38,624 nucleotides of DNA from contig JAMONS010000058.1 in assembly GCA_027065555.1 (NCBI GenBank), positions 1 to 38,624 of the forward strand, written 5' to 3'. The notes below the pieces were generated by a model. It was not told the DNA's origin. It ran no database searches and worked only from the letters and a program-made list of their open reading frames with translations. Every line of letters begins with the position of its first letter. Position 1 is the first letter of the stretch. A program made the translations under genes and the position numbers. Source of the DNA: Hyphomicrobiales bacterium. GTDB taxonomy: Bacteria; Pseudomonadota; Alphaproteobacteria; Rhizobiales; Devosiaceae. Below, in pieces: positions 1 through 7,317 of this stretch.

Positions 1-495
1 GGTGGTCTGCCAGAGCGTATGAATATGGAATTGGTCGAGCCGCTTCGTGAATTGTTTAAAGACGAGGTGAGGGCATTAGGGCATGAATTAGGACTACCCG
101 ACAGTTTCATAGGCCGCCATCCGTTCCCCGGCCCCGGATTAGCAATTCGCCTACCGGGAGGCGTGACACGAGATAAGCTAGAAATTTTAAGAAAAGCCGA
201 TGCGATATATCTTGATGAAATAAGAAAAGCAGGGCTCTACGATAAAATCTGGCAAGCATTTGCGGTGCTATTGCCAGTACAAACAGTAGGGGTAATGGGC
301 GATAACAGAACCTACGAATTTGTCTGCGCATTAAGGGCAGTAACTTCGGTAGATGGAATGACAGCAGATTTTTATCCATACGAAATGGAATTTTTAGGCA
401 AAGCGGCAACTCGGATTATCAATGAAGTTCGGGGCATAAATCGTGTGGTTTATGACGTGACCTCTAAGCCTCCGGGTACGATTGAATGGGAGTGA
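1..495 (+). CDS. guaA: GMP synthase (glutamine-hydrolysing), C-terminal part, cut by window edge
   Basis: GuaA aminates XMP to GMP, the last step of guanine nucleotide synthesis, in the cytoplasm. Only the last 164 residues are in the window; the reading frame is open from base 1 ([15 protein letters not shown]). Seen: the end of the ATP-pyrophosphatase domain ([26 protein letters not shown]) and the C-terminal dimerisation domain ending in the family-typical KPPGTIEWE. The internal ATG at 19 is not the start. The stop is followed by a C-rich/G-rich hairpin repeat that may end the transcript. No oddities in the visible part. Identification is very secure. Confidence 0.97.
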   Translation, partial: GGLPERMNMELVEPLRELFKDEVRALGHELGLPDSFIGRHPFPGPGLAIRLPGGVTRDKLEILRKADAIYLDEIRKAGLYDKIWQAFAVLLPVQTVGVMGDNRTYEFVCALRAVTSVDGMTADFYPYEMEFLGKAATRIINEVRGINRVVYDVTSKPPGTIEWE

Positions 496-516
496 AGAGT
501 TTTCTAAGTTGTTATT

Positions 517-615
517 CCTCCCTCCCCGCAAGGGGGGGGGGAGGCAGATTGAGTTTTTATCAAAGAATTCAGAACTTATTCCCCTCCCACTTGCGGGGAG
601 GGGTTAGGGGTGGGG
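517..615. repeat. Two C-rich/G-rich hairpin repeats after guaA
   Basis: Two hairpins fill the gap. The first has a CCTCCCTCCCC arm at 517-527, loop GCAA, then ten G and AGG. The second has a CCCCTCCC arm at 581-588 and GGGAGGGG at 596-603, followed by a G-rich tail (TTAGGGGTGGGGGT). The same hairpin-plus-tail module recurs near 5153, 14981 and 22153, always between genes, so this is a dispersed intergenic repeat family. The first hairpin is followed by GAGTTTTTAT, so it could help terminate guaA transcription. That role is inferred. Confidence 0.75.
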
Positions 616-667
616 GTATAGTGATAAAGCGGTGAGGGTATAAAAATGACTTCCTACACGCAAACCA

Positions 668-1612
668 TCACCCTCGAGCCAAAGCCAAGCGCTCAATTAC
701 TAAATCATAATAAGCCTCACTATCAAGATCATAAAGCACATTTGCGTTAATAGGTAATTCCATTTTCCCCCACCAATCAATTACCGTCATGCCACGAGTT
801 AATTCATAGTCTTTTGAAATTGTAACATTGACCTTTTTGCTCTTAAAAATTTCAGGTTTGAGCAAATAGGCAATGGTGGTCGGATCGTGCAATGGGCCGC
901 CATCCATATTCATTTTTTCCGAATCATAGGTTCTGTTGAATTTTAATAAATGATAAAACGCTTCCATGTGCGGCGTGCCAACTGCTCGCAATTTTTCAAG
1001 TCGAGCATCGGTTGAAAGTGCTTTATGGGTGCAATCAAGCGGAACGAGCGTAATTGCAGTGCCAGAAGTAAAGACAATGTCAGCCGCTTCTGGGTCAACA
1101 TAAATATTATATTCAGCAGCAGGAGTAACATTACCACCCTCGCTTCGTGCGCCGCCCATAATAACAATTTCTTGCAATCGTTGCTTGATTTTTGGCTCTT
1201 TTTGCATAGCAAGCGCAATATTTGTCAGGGGTGCAATGGCGCAAATTGTTATAGAATTTGGCTCATTCTCCATTATGATTTCAACTATTCTATCAGGGGC
1301 AAACCCCTCACTTGCTTTGGTAGTTGGCTCGGGTAAATCATACCCCTCAAAACCATTGCCACCATGCACTTCTTGCGCAGTAATAAGTTCACGTTTCAGC
1401 GGTCTATCAGCCCCCATATAGACAGGGATTTCTGTGCGTCCAACCAATTCTAAAGATTTAAGGGTATTTATGGTTGTTTGCTCAAGTGACACATTGCCAC
1501 CAACGGTGGTGAGCGCCAATAATTCAAGTTCATTTGGTGAGCCAAGCGCCATTAAAAAACTAACGGAATCGTCGGGTGAAGGATCAGTATCAATAATAAT
1601 TTTACGGGACAT
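668..1612 (-). CDS. Inosine-uridine preferring nucleoside N-ribohydrolase family protein
   Basis: Nucleoside hydrolases cleave ribonucleosides to base and ribose for salvage. The 314-residue length is normal for the family. The N-terminus shows the calcium-binding signature as DTDPSPDD at residues 8-15; the usual form is DTDPGxDD, so the conserved glycine is serine here while the aspartates are kept. Other family marks are MGGA in mid-protein, the EYNIYVDPEAA segment and a C-terminal HDP that supplies the last metal-binding Asp. No signal peptide, so it is cytoplasmic. A strong Shine-Dalgarno (AGGAGGG) precedes the ATG. It is divergent from the L,D-transpeptidase gene and appears monocistronic. 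Substrate preference cannot be read from sequence. Confidence 0.9.
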   Translation of the reverse strand: MSRKIIIDTDPSPDDSVSFLMALGSPNELELLALTTVGGNVSLEQTTINTLKSLELVGRTEIPVYMGADRPLKRELITAQEVHGGNGFEGYDLPEPTTKASEGFAPDRIVEIIMENEPNSITICAIAPLTNIALAMQKEPKIKQRLQEIVIMGGARSEGGNVTPAAEYNIYVDPEAADIVFTSGTAITLVPLDCTHKALSTDARLEKLRAVGTPHMEAFYHLLKFNRTYDSEKMNMDGGPLHDPTTIAYLLKPEIFKSKKVNVTISKDYELTRGMTVIDWWGKMELPINANVLYDLDSEAYYDLVIERLALARG

Positions 1613-1705
1613 TTTGAGCCCTCCTAGTTTGGGTGCGTTAATATGATTTTACCTCACACCTTCTTATTGTTGCTTTTTCTATATGACTTCAAACAAAAAG
1701 AAACT

Positions 1706-1719
1706 TTGATCTATCTCAA
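1706..1719. promoter_or_regulatory. Possible FNR/FixK-type box
   Basis: TTGATCTATCTCAA matches the TTGA-N6-TCAA core of CRP/FNR-family sites (FnrL, FixK). It lies between the divergent nucleoside hydrolase and L,D-transpeptidase genes, about 140 bp upstream of the latter, with a TATACT -10-like hexamer at 1734-1739. One palindrome in AT-rich DNA may be chance. Confidence 0.3.
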
Positions 1720-1860
1720 TGACATTATCTAAATATACTAAATTCGATAACATAAATGTGAAGGTGTGTTAATAAATTTAATGATATATCTTGTTAGTAG
1801 TTTTTATATTCGCCTTTGATTTTCTTAAATATCTTTAATTATACTAACGAGGACAACATG

Positions 1861-2409
1861 ATGAAAAGAAGAACGTTTGTACTTTCTAGCCTATCAGCTC
1901 TAGCAATCCCTAATGTGGCTTTTGCGCACAAAGAATTCAAAATAGATGAAAAATATTTACCGCAATCGGTCAGATTTTCTGGTTTTGAAATAGGAACTGT
2001 TGTTGTTGATCCAGCAAATAAATTTCTCTATCTTATAACAAGCAAAACAAGAGCTCGCCGTTATGGTGTTGGAGTTGGCAGGGCTGGCTTGGCTTGGAAG
2101 GGCAAGGCAACAGTTGGGCGAAAAGCTGAATGGCCACGTTGGACACCTACAAAAAACATGATTAGGCGAGAACCAGGTAAATATGCTCGTTTTGCTAAAG
2201 GTGTTCCGGGGGGCATAAATAATCCACTTGGTGCAAGAGCGCTTTATCTTTATCGTAATGGCCGTGATACCCTATATCGCATTCATGGAACTACTCAGCC
2301 TTGGACTATTGGCAAAGCTATTTCAAATGGCTGTATTCGCCTAGTAAATGAGCATGTTGAAGATCTATATAAACGTGTTCCCGTTGGCGCTCAAGTAATA
2401 GTATTATAA
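1861..2409 (+). CDS. Exported L,D-transpeptidase (YkuD domain)
   Basis: L,D-transpeptidases make 3-3 peptidoglycan cross-links or attach proteins to peptidoglycan in the periplasm. This 182-residue protein has an N-terminal signal of about 22 residues (cleavage probably after NVAFA). The signal begins KRRTFVL, which resembles a twin-arginine (Tat) motif. The YkuD catalytic site is clear: His142 in IHGT and Cys158 in SNGCIRL, the form of the family's HG-x(n)-S-x-GC-x-R motif. ATG 1861 (or the adjacent ATG 1858) is preferred over an upstream in-frame TTG at 1816, because GAGGA lies 7 bases before 1861 and the protein then starts at the signal peptide. It is a candidate target of the LdtR regulator encoded at 30447, by analogy only. 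Confidence 0.9.
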   Translation: MKRRTFVLSSLSALAIPNVAFAHKEFKIDEKYLPQSVRFSGFEIGTVVVDPANKFLYLITSKTRARRYGVGVGRAGLAWKGKATVGRKAEWPRWTPTKNMIRREPGKYARFAKGVPGGINNPLGARALYLYRNGRDTLYRIHGTTQPWTIGKAISNGCIRLVNEHVEDLYKRVPVGAQVIVL

Positions 2410-2520
2410 ATTCTTTATTCTATCTTGCCCTAAAAAAACACATGAGATATAAAAGGGAGCTTTCGCTTTTTATTAAATTGCTTTAGTATGCAAAAAATCT
2501 CAATGTAATTTAGGTCAAAA

Positions 2521-3207
2521 ATGTCTGAAGAAAATATTTTTAGTGAAGTTGATGAAGAACTTCGTAATGAGCGCATGCGTAATATGTGGCGCAAATATGC
2601 ACCACTTGTAATAGGACTAGCTTTGGCAGTTATTTTGGCCGTTGCCGCAAAAGAGGGCTGGGAATATTATCAAAAGGCTGTTTCCTCAAAATCATCTGAG
2701 CAATATTTTGCAGCTATTGATTTTGTGGAGCAAGATAATGTTGTTGCAGCGCAAGAAGCTCTAAACATAGTTATTAATGAAGGTAGCGGAAAATATCCGC
2801 TTTTGGCGCAATTTCGCCAAGCCGCATTATTGCTTAGCGAGGGAAAAAACCAACAAGCAGTTACTGCCTATGATGCGCTCGCAACAAGCCTAAGCGAAAA
2901 AAGATTGCGAGATCTAGCTTTGCTTTTTGCAGCCAATGCACTTGTTGATAGTGGTGATGTGGCGGCAGTTAATGCAAGAATTGGCGGCTTCATCGCATCT
3001 GATAATTCACTAAGCATTATGGCAGAAGAAATTTTGGGTTTAACATATTATGCCAATGGTGATTTAGATAATGCACGCGAGACATTTGCAAGAATTCTAC
3101 TCAATCCACAAGCTCAAAGCGCTTCCCTTGCTAGAGCAGAGATTTATGTTTCGCAATTAATTGCACAGGGTGCTAAAGCACCAATCATAGGCGAAAATAA
3201 TAATTAA
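2521..3207 (+). CDS. YfgM-like TPR membrane protein
   Basis: The protein is 228 residues. A charged cytoplasmic N-terminus (residues 1-25) is followed by one membrane helix (about 28-44) and a periplasmic alpha-helical part with TPR-like repeats rich in Ala and Leu. This is the layout of YfgM, an ancillary subunit of the Sec translocon that associates with PpiD. The gene sits directly before der, an arrangement common in alphaproteobacteria. The ATG is the first codon after a modest AGGT ribosome site. The family is fairly sure; a translocon role is inferred from family and neighbourhood. Confidence 0.8.
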   Translation: MSEENIFSEVDEELRNERMRNMWRKYAPLVIGLALAVILAVAAKEGWEYYQKAVSSKSSEQYFAAIDFVEQDNVVAAQEALNIVINEGSGKYPLLAQFRQAALLLSEGKNQQAVTAYDALATSLSEKRLRDLALLFAANALVDSGDVAAVNARIGGFIASDNSLSIMAEEILGLTYYANGDLDNARETFARILLNPQAQSASLARAEIYVSQLIAQGAKAPIIGENNN

Positions 3208-3265
3208 TTAGAAATCATGTTTTGATAAATGCAAAGATATTGAATAGTCCGCTGGCATATGGCAT

Positions 3266-3560
3266 GAGCGTGGAAAAGAATAAACGGCGGCAAGCATAAA
3301 AGTGCGTAAGGAAAAAGAATAAACGGCGGGGGTGCCGGGGTCGGGAGCGTTAGCGACCAACGGCGGCAAGAATAAAGAAGAGCAATTTAGCGAGATGTGG
3401 CGTGGAAAAAGAATAACGGCGGGGGTGTTCCGCCTACGCCAAGGCTACGGCGGACAGGCGGGGTCGAGCAACCTGCGTGACGTGAGCATAGAAAAAGAAC
3501 AAACGGCGGGGGTGTCGGGGTCGGGAGCAAAGCGACCAACGGCGACAAGAAAAAAAGAGA
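3266..3560 (+). repeat. Cluster of G+C-rich structured repeats upstream of der
   Basis: Four imperfect copies of one element lie in tandem in the yfgM-der gap. One is short (about 3270-3300). Full copies are at 3311-3377 and 3491-3556. One copy at 3402-3490 has its middle replaced by another palindrome. The core reads AAACGGCGGGGGTG, then TCGGGGTCGGGAGC, then AAGCGACCAACGGCGAC, then AAGAATAAAG. A stem forms between GGTCG and CGACC, enclosed by an outer GTCG/CGAC pair. In the copy at 3311 the outer pair is GCCG/CGGC, a compensatory change. The cluster is far richer in G+C than the surrounding DNA. Further copies lie inside der (4121) and before plsX (37213). Confidence 0.85.
3425..3465. repeat. 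Second palindrome nested in a repeat copy
   Basis: In the third copy of the cluster the usual loop is replaced by a different palindrome. TCCGCC at 3429-3434 pairs with GGCGGA at 3449-3454, with an inner GCC-AA-GGC hairpin at 3438-3445. Repeat sequence of the first family resumes afterwards, so one element appears to have entered or recombined with another. Confidence 0.6.
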
Positions 3561-3574
3561 ATTTGGATAAATCA

Positions 3575-5116
3575 ATGAATGTTACAGTTGCCATTGTTGG
3601 CCGCCCCAATGTCGGCAAATCTACTTTGTTTAATCGACTTGTAGGCAAAAAAATTGCGTTGGTTGATGATACGCCGGGCGTAACTCGTGATAGGCGAGAG
3701 GCTGAGGGGCGTATTGCTGAGCTTAGATTTCGCTTGCTTGATACGGCAGGTTTTGAAGATGTCACTGACAATTCACTAGAAGCAAGAATGCGGGCGCAAA
3801 CCGAAGCGGCAATTAGTGAGGCGGATATTATTCTTTTCATGGTTGATGCACGTGCTGGCATTGTGCCGCTTGATGAAAGATTTGGGCAATTATTACGAAA
3901 AGCTAATAAGAGGGTGCACTTAATTGCAAATAAAGCAGAATCAAGTGCCGCAGATGTGGGGATAAGCGAGACTTACTCACTTGGTTTTGGTGAGCCTATC
4001 GCACTATCTGCTGAGCATGGCTTGGGAATATCTGAACTATATTCAATTATTGGCAGAGCGATTGATGAAGCTACCGAAGAGAAAGAACATGAGCAACAAG
4101 GAAATGAGACAGCGACAGGTATGAATACGGCGGGGGTGTCGGGGTCGGGAGCAGAGCGACCAACGGCGACAAGCATAAAAGAGGCGACAGAAGAAAAAGC
4201 CAATAATGTTCCGCTCCCCAAAATCAGCACCGATGTAAGCGAAGAAGTTGAAAATGCAGATGAAAGCGAAGAGATTTTGCACTTTAATCCCAATCGCTTT
4301 CTTAATGTTGCAATCGTTGGGCGACCTAATGCTGGTAAATCAACTTTGGTAAATCGACTTGTTGGTGAGGAGAGAGTGCTAACGGGACCTGAAGCTGGCA
4401 TAACTCGAGATTCTATTCTTGTGCCTTGGGAGTGGGAAGGTCGAGTAATTAATCTTGTGGATACGGCAGGAATTCGCCGCCGTGCCAAAGTGCAGAAAAA
4501 ACTAGAAAAATTAGCAGTATCAGATGCATTGCGTTCCATTCAATATGCCGAAATTGTCGTGCTAATGCTAGATGCAACTAAACCATTTGAAAAGCAAGAT
4601 TTGCATTTAGCTGATTTAGTTGAGCGTGAGGGCAGGGCATTAGTTATTGCGCTAAATAAGTGGGATCTTATAAAAGATAAAAACGCCACACTTGCGCACC
4701 TAAAAGAAAGATGCGAGCGGCTTTTGCCACAATTACGTGGCGTACCATTAGTTACGCTATCAGGATTAAAGGGCAAAAACATCCCAAAGCTTATGCAAGC
4801 AATATTTGAAATTGAGCGCTCATGGAATATTCGTATAGCTACCTCAAGGCTAAATCGCTGGCTTAATGCTATGGTTGAGGCGCATCCACCACCAGCGGTT
4901 TCTGGTCGCCGCTTAAAATTACGTTATATGACACAAGCAAAATCTCGTCCCCCAAGTTTCATATTATTTTGTTCTCGCCCAGAGGTTTTACCAATGGCCT
5001 ATAAGCGCTATTTAATAAACGGCTTAAGAGAATCATTTGATATTTGGGGCAGCCCTGTCCGCTTGTGGGTGCGTGGTGGAGATAATCCTTATGCTGATAA
5101 AGCAAAGAAGCGCTAG
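3575..5116 (+). CDS. der: Ribosome-associated double GTPase Der (EngA)
   Basis: Der has two tandem GTPase domains and a KH-like C-terminal domain and is needed for 50S ribosome assembly. G-domain 1 has GRPNVGKST (residues 9-17), DTAGFE and NKAE. G-domain 2, from about residue 243, has GRPNAGKST, DTAGIRR and NKWD. The C-terminal part fits the KH-like domain. ATG 3575 gives the standard N-terminus MNVTVAIVGRP. An in-frame ORF runs back to GTG 3332 but encodes translated repeats, so it was rejected as the start. The length of 513 residues exceeds the roughly 470-480 typical of rhizobial Der. The excess is an acidic linker (about 162-242) that contains an in-frame copy of the upstream G+C-rich repeat (residues about 183-203, TAGVSGSGAERPTAT), flanked by EATEEK on both sides. 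Confidence 0.97.
   Translation: MNVTVAIVGRPNVGKSTLFNRLVGKKIALVDDTPGVTRDRREAEGRIAELRFRLLDTAGFEDVTDNSLEARMRAQTEAAISEADIILFMVDARAGIVPLDERFGQLLRKANKRVHLIANKAESSAADVGISETYSLGFGEPIALSAEHGLGISELYSIIGRAIDEATEEKEHEQQGNETATGMNTAGVSGSGAERPTATSIKEATEEKANNVPLPKISTDVSEEVENADESEEILHFNPNRFLNVAIVGRPNAGKSTLVNRLVGEERVLTGPEAGITRDSILVPWEWEGRVINLVDTAGIRRRAKVQKKLEKLAVSDALRSIQYAEIVVLMLDATKPFEKQDLHLADLVEREGRALVIALNKWDLIKDKNATLAHLKERCERLLPQLRGVPLVTLSGLKGKNIPKLMQAIFEIERSWNIRIATSRLNRWLNAMVEAHPPPAVSGRRLKLRYMTQAKSRPPSFILFCSRPEVLPMAYKRYLINGLRESFDIWGSPVRLWVRGGDNPYADKAKKR
4121..4183 (+). repeat. In-frame copy of the G+C-rich repeat inside der
   Basis: This segment repeats the core found upstream of der almost base for base (ACGGCGGGGGTGTCGGGG, then TCGGGAGCAGAGCGACC, then AACGGCGACAAG). 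It is read in the same frame as the copy at 3491, giving TAGVSGSGAERPTAT against TAGVSGSGAKRPTAT. It sits in the linker between the two GTPase domains. Partial direct repeats, GAAGCTACCGAAGAG at 4067 and GAGGCGACAGAAGAA at 4181, flank it and both encode EATEE. Confidence 0.85.
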
Positions 5117-5152
5117 ATAAACTTTTGTTAAGAGCTTACCTTTTTATTCTTA

Positions 5153-5300
5153 TTTTCCCCTCTCCCCTTGCGAGGAGTGAGTAACGACCCTTGTGGTCAA
5201 ATCGCTTAAGAAGCGATTTGAGTTACGAACGCACTGAGCAACGCTGTGAAGGGCTGGGGTGGATCGGCGCAAAGCGCCGAGACGGGTGAGTGGTCAGCCT
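5153..5300. repeat. Mosaic of palindromes between der and the porin gene
   Basis: Several perfect inverted repeats are packed together. GTAAC (5181-5185) and GTTAC (5222-5226) enclose two hairpins: GACC-cttgt-GGTC (5186-5198) and AAATCGCTT-aag-AAGCGATTT (5199-5219). Together these would fold as a three-way junction. Downstream, TCGGCGC-aaa-GCGCCGA (5264-5280) forms another hairpin. The outer parts (CCCCTCTCCCCTTGCGAGGAG split around the insert, then GGGCTGGGGTGG) resemble the C-rich/G-rich family, as if that repeat had taken in other elements. Confidence 0.7.
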
Positions 5301-5660
5301 GTACGGCGAGAGCGAAGAATCTTAGATGTCTTGTTTCACTCAGTGTGACACCACACAAATCAGCCCATGCTCAACCAAAACCACCACTTATTAACAGAGT
5401 GTGACTAAAACTGTGTCCATTATGCAACAACCGAACCACAACTTAGGCGCTCGTATCAAAAACAGGCTTTTTCCTGTTGCTTACTTTGCGCTTCTATATA
5501 AGTTGGAGATGCGAATCCATGCATGGGGTCGTTTGTCTGTCGCAATGCGATAGCAGATTAGGGGAGAATTTAATTCGAACCAACTATGTAATCGCATTAA
5601 GGCAAACCGTCAGAATGTTCTGACAATATTAAACACTAATTTTGACTTTGGAGGTCAATT
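5301..5660 (+). promoter_or_regulatory. Porin upstream region
   Basis: No gene is seen between the palindrome mosaic and the porin ATG. The stretch holds an AACAGG-cttttt-CCTGTT hairpin (5461-5478) and a TATATA hexamer at 5495-5500 with no convincing -35 at the right distance. A strong ribosome site, GGAGGTC, lies at 5651-5657 just before the ATG. A long untranslated leader with regulatory structure is possible, but no known riboswitch or sRNA was recognised. Confidence 0.4.
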
Positions 5661-6980
5661 ATGAAAATTAAAACTCTTTTACTTGGTACAGTAGCTGCTG
5701 CGGGTCTTTCGACCGCTGCAATGGCGGCTGACCCAGCTGTTCTTACATCACTTGATATTTGTGATGAGCTAATGGTTACAGGTCTAACAATCTCTTCGGA
5801 TTCTAACTGCCTACAGATTTCTGGTGGCGTTGAGTATGAATTTAAGTGGGGTGATTATGACGCTGAAGATGCAAACTGGAATCCAATTGGTCTGCGTAAT
5901 TTCGCTATTGATGGCTCTGATTATGATGTTGCATCTCCGGGCAGCATTCCTGCTGCTGGGAATTATGATTGGTCATCAGAAGTTGACGCTTGGCTACTAT
6001 TCGTAGCTACTGCTGACAGTGACTTTGGTCCTGCAAAAGCAGTTATCAAGCTTGATTTTGATCAAGACTTTACAGCTACCAACGAAGTTATAACAGCTGG
6101 TACTGATCGTCTTCGTGTTGAGGCGGCTTATGTTTCTGTTGGTGATTCAACTGTTCTTATGGCTGGTCTAAAAGGTTCAGTATTTAATTCTGGCAATGAC
6201 GAACCTTTCAACTTCCTTGGCATGTTCAATGAAGCTGCTGCTGACAACGTTGGTGGATATTCCGATGGTTTCGGCGACGGTGTTGCATGGAGCACAGGTT
6301 CTGGCATCGCAGCTACATCAGGTCACGTAATCCAGGTTGTTTCTGATCTTGGTAACGGCGTTTCTATTTCTGCTGGTCTTGAAGATCTTGGTGGTCTTGG
6401 TCAGTTTGTTGGTGTATTAGCTTATGATGGCGACGGTGTTGCTGCTCATATTTCTTTTCTAGCTGATGACATCCTAACAGGCGCAGTTGCTCAATGGGGT
6501 ATCCACGCTGGTATGGATGTCACTATTGACATGTTCAAACTACGTGCAGCTGTTGCATATGATGATACAGGTTTCTGGAATGCATTGGCCTCTGCTGAAG
6601 CAACATTTGATATGTTCAAAATTGCAGTGTCTGTTGAAGGTACTTCAGCTGATGAAATCGGTTTTGGTGCTTCTGTTGGTGCAGACGTAACTGATACAGT
6701 ATCTATAAACCTTGGTGCTCGTTGGTTTGATTATAACACAACTCTAGTTAACCGTGATATCTGGACTGTTGCTGCTCAAGTTGTAGCAAAAGTTACAGAA
6801 TCTGTTACTTTAACTGCTGAGGTTGGTGTCGATGGTGAAAGCCTAAACAGCACTACTGTTGGTTACGGTTCTGTTGAAGCCAATTGGAAACCAGGTGGTG
6901 GATTTGAATCATCTGTTGAGCTTTGGGCAAATGCTAACAGCGCATATGCAGTTACTTTTGCAGCTAAGAAATCATTCTAA
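5661..6980 (+). CDS. Outer-membrane porin, Porin_2-like
   Basis: This is a 439-residue beta-barrel porin for passive diffusion of small solutes through the outer membrane. A classical signal peptide, MKIKTLLLGTVAAAGLSTA, ends at AMA before ADP. The mature protein is acidic, rich in Gly, Ala, Val and Asp and almost free of Cys, with alternating hydrophobic strands. The C-terminus AVTFAAKKSF ends in Phe, as expected for BAM-assembled barrels. Alphaproteobacterial porins of the Porin_2 type have this composition and a similar early motif (ISGGVEYEFKWGDY here). The gene stands alone with its own strong ribosome site and an intrinsic terminator. Codon use looks even and T-ending, compatible with high expression. 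Pore selectivity is not predictable. Confidence 0.88.
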   Translation: MKIKTLLLGTVAAAGLSTAAMAADPAVLTSLDICDELMVTGLTISSDSNCLQISGGVEYEFKWGDYDAEDANWNPIGLRNFAIDGSDYDVASPGSIPAAGNYDWSSEVDAWLLFVATADSDFGPAKAVIKLDFDQDFTATNEVITAGTDRLRVEAAYVSVGDSTVLMAGLKGSVFNSGNDEPFNFLGMFNEAAADNVGGYSDGFGDGVAWSTGSGIAATSGHVIQVVSDLGNGVSISAGLEDLGGLGQFVGVLAYDGDGVAAHISFLADDILTGAVAQWGIHAGMDVTIDMFKLRAAVAYDDTGFWNALASAEATFDMFKIAVSVEGTSADEIGFGASVGADVTDTVSINLGARWFDYNTTLVNRDIWTVAAQVVAKVTESVTLTAEVGVDGESLNSTTVGYGSVEANWKPGGGFESSVELWANANSAYAVTFAAKKSF

Positions 6981-7010
6981 GCTTTATATAAGTAACAATA
7001 AATTTAAGAG

Positions 7011-7037
7011 GGCTCGGAGAAATTCGAGCCTTTTTTT
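7011..7037 (+). terminator. Intrinsic terminator of the porin gene
   Basis: A GGCTCG arm, an 8-base loop and a CGAGCC arm are followed directly by seven T, 30 bases after the porin stop codon. This is a canonical Rho-independent terminator. Confidence 0.9.
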
Positions 7038-7071
7038 GTTATTTACAACATATTCTTTGTTATTTTGAGCC

Positions 7072-7160
7072 CGCCCTCGTCATCTTGGGTGTAACCGACC
7101 CGCTGCGCCAGCGCTTGCGAGGCCAGAAGGTCTTTGCCACAAGGAAGGATCTTTGGCTTA
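7072..7160. repeat. G+C-rich repeat-like island before the OmpA-like gene
   Basis: A short G+C-rich segment in AT-rich DNA contains the hairpin CGCTG-cgc-CAGCG (7101-7113) and CGTCATC near 7078. The latter resembles the start of the hairpin element at 11261. It looks like a degenerate intergenic element. The rest of the gap up to the next gene holds a promoter candidate and nothing else recognisable. Confidence 0.4.
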
Positions 7161-7190
7161 TCCACATAGCTAAATGTTTTTTCAATCTCA

Positions 7191-7220
7191 TTGACATATC
7201 TAAAGAATTTACTTTATTAA
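7191..7220 (+). promoter_or_regulatory. Candidate sigma-70 promoter for the OmpA-like operon
   Basis: A consensus TTGACA (7191-7196) is followed 18 bases later by TATTAA (7215-7220). It lies about 100 bases before the ATG of the OmpA-like gene and downstream of the porin terminator. The spacing is acceptable but there is no experimental support. Confidence 0.45.
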
Positions 7221-7317
7221 TGAAGGGTTAATATTTTAAGTGGTTACACCTATTACGTATCTACAAGATGCTTTAATTGCGGTCTAAAATAGGTTGCTAG
7301 TATCTAAGGGGGATTTT

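Noticed and set aside
1816-1860. TTG-started extension of the L,D-transpeptidase
   Set aside because: No ribosome site is present, and it would place 15 residues before a complete signal peptide.
2451-2472. Possible terminator after the L,D-transpeptidase gene
   Set aside because: The stem AGGGAGC/GCTTTTT depends on several G-T pairs and is too weak to list.
3332-3574. Long N-terminal extension of Der
   Set aside because: It consists of translated repeats, has no family homology, and the standard Der N-terminus begins at ATG 3575.
3923-3937. Degenerate G4 motif (NKAE instead of NKxD) in Der domain 1
   Set aside because: NK[AS]E at this site is, from memory, common in alphaproteobacterial Der and not a defect.
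3973-4539. Long antisense ORFs over der (also 3445-3861)
   Set aside because: They are mirror frames of der and of the repeats, without ribosome sites or recognisable domains.
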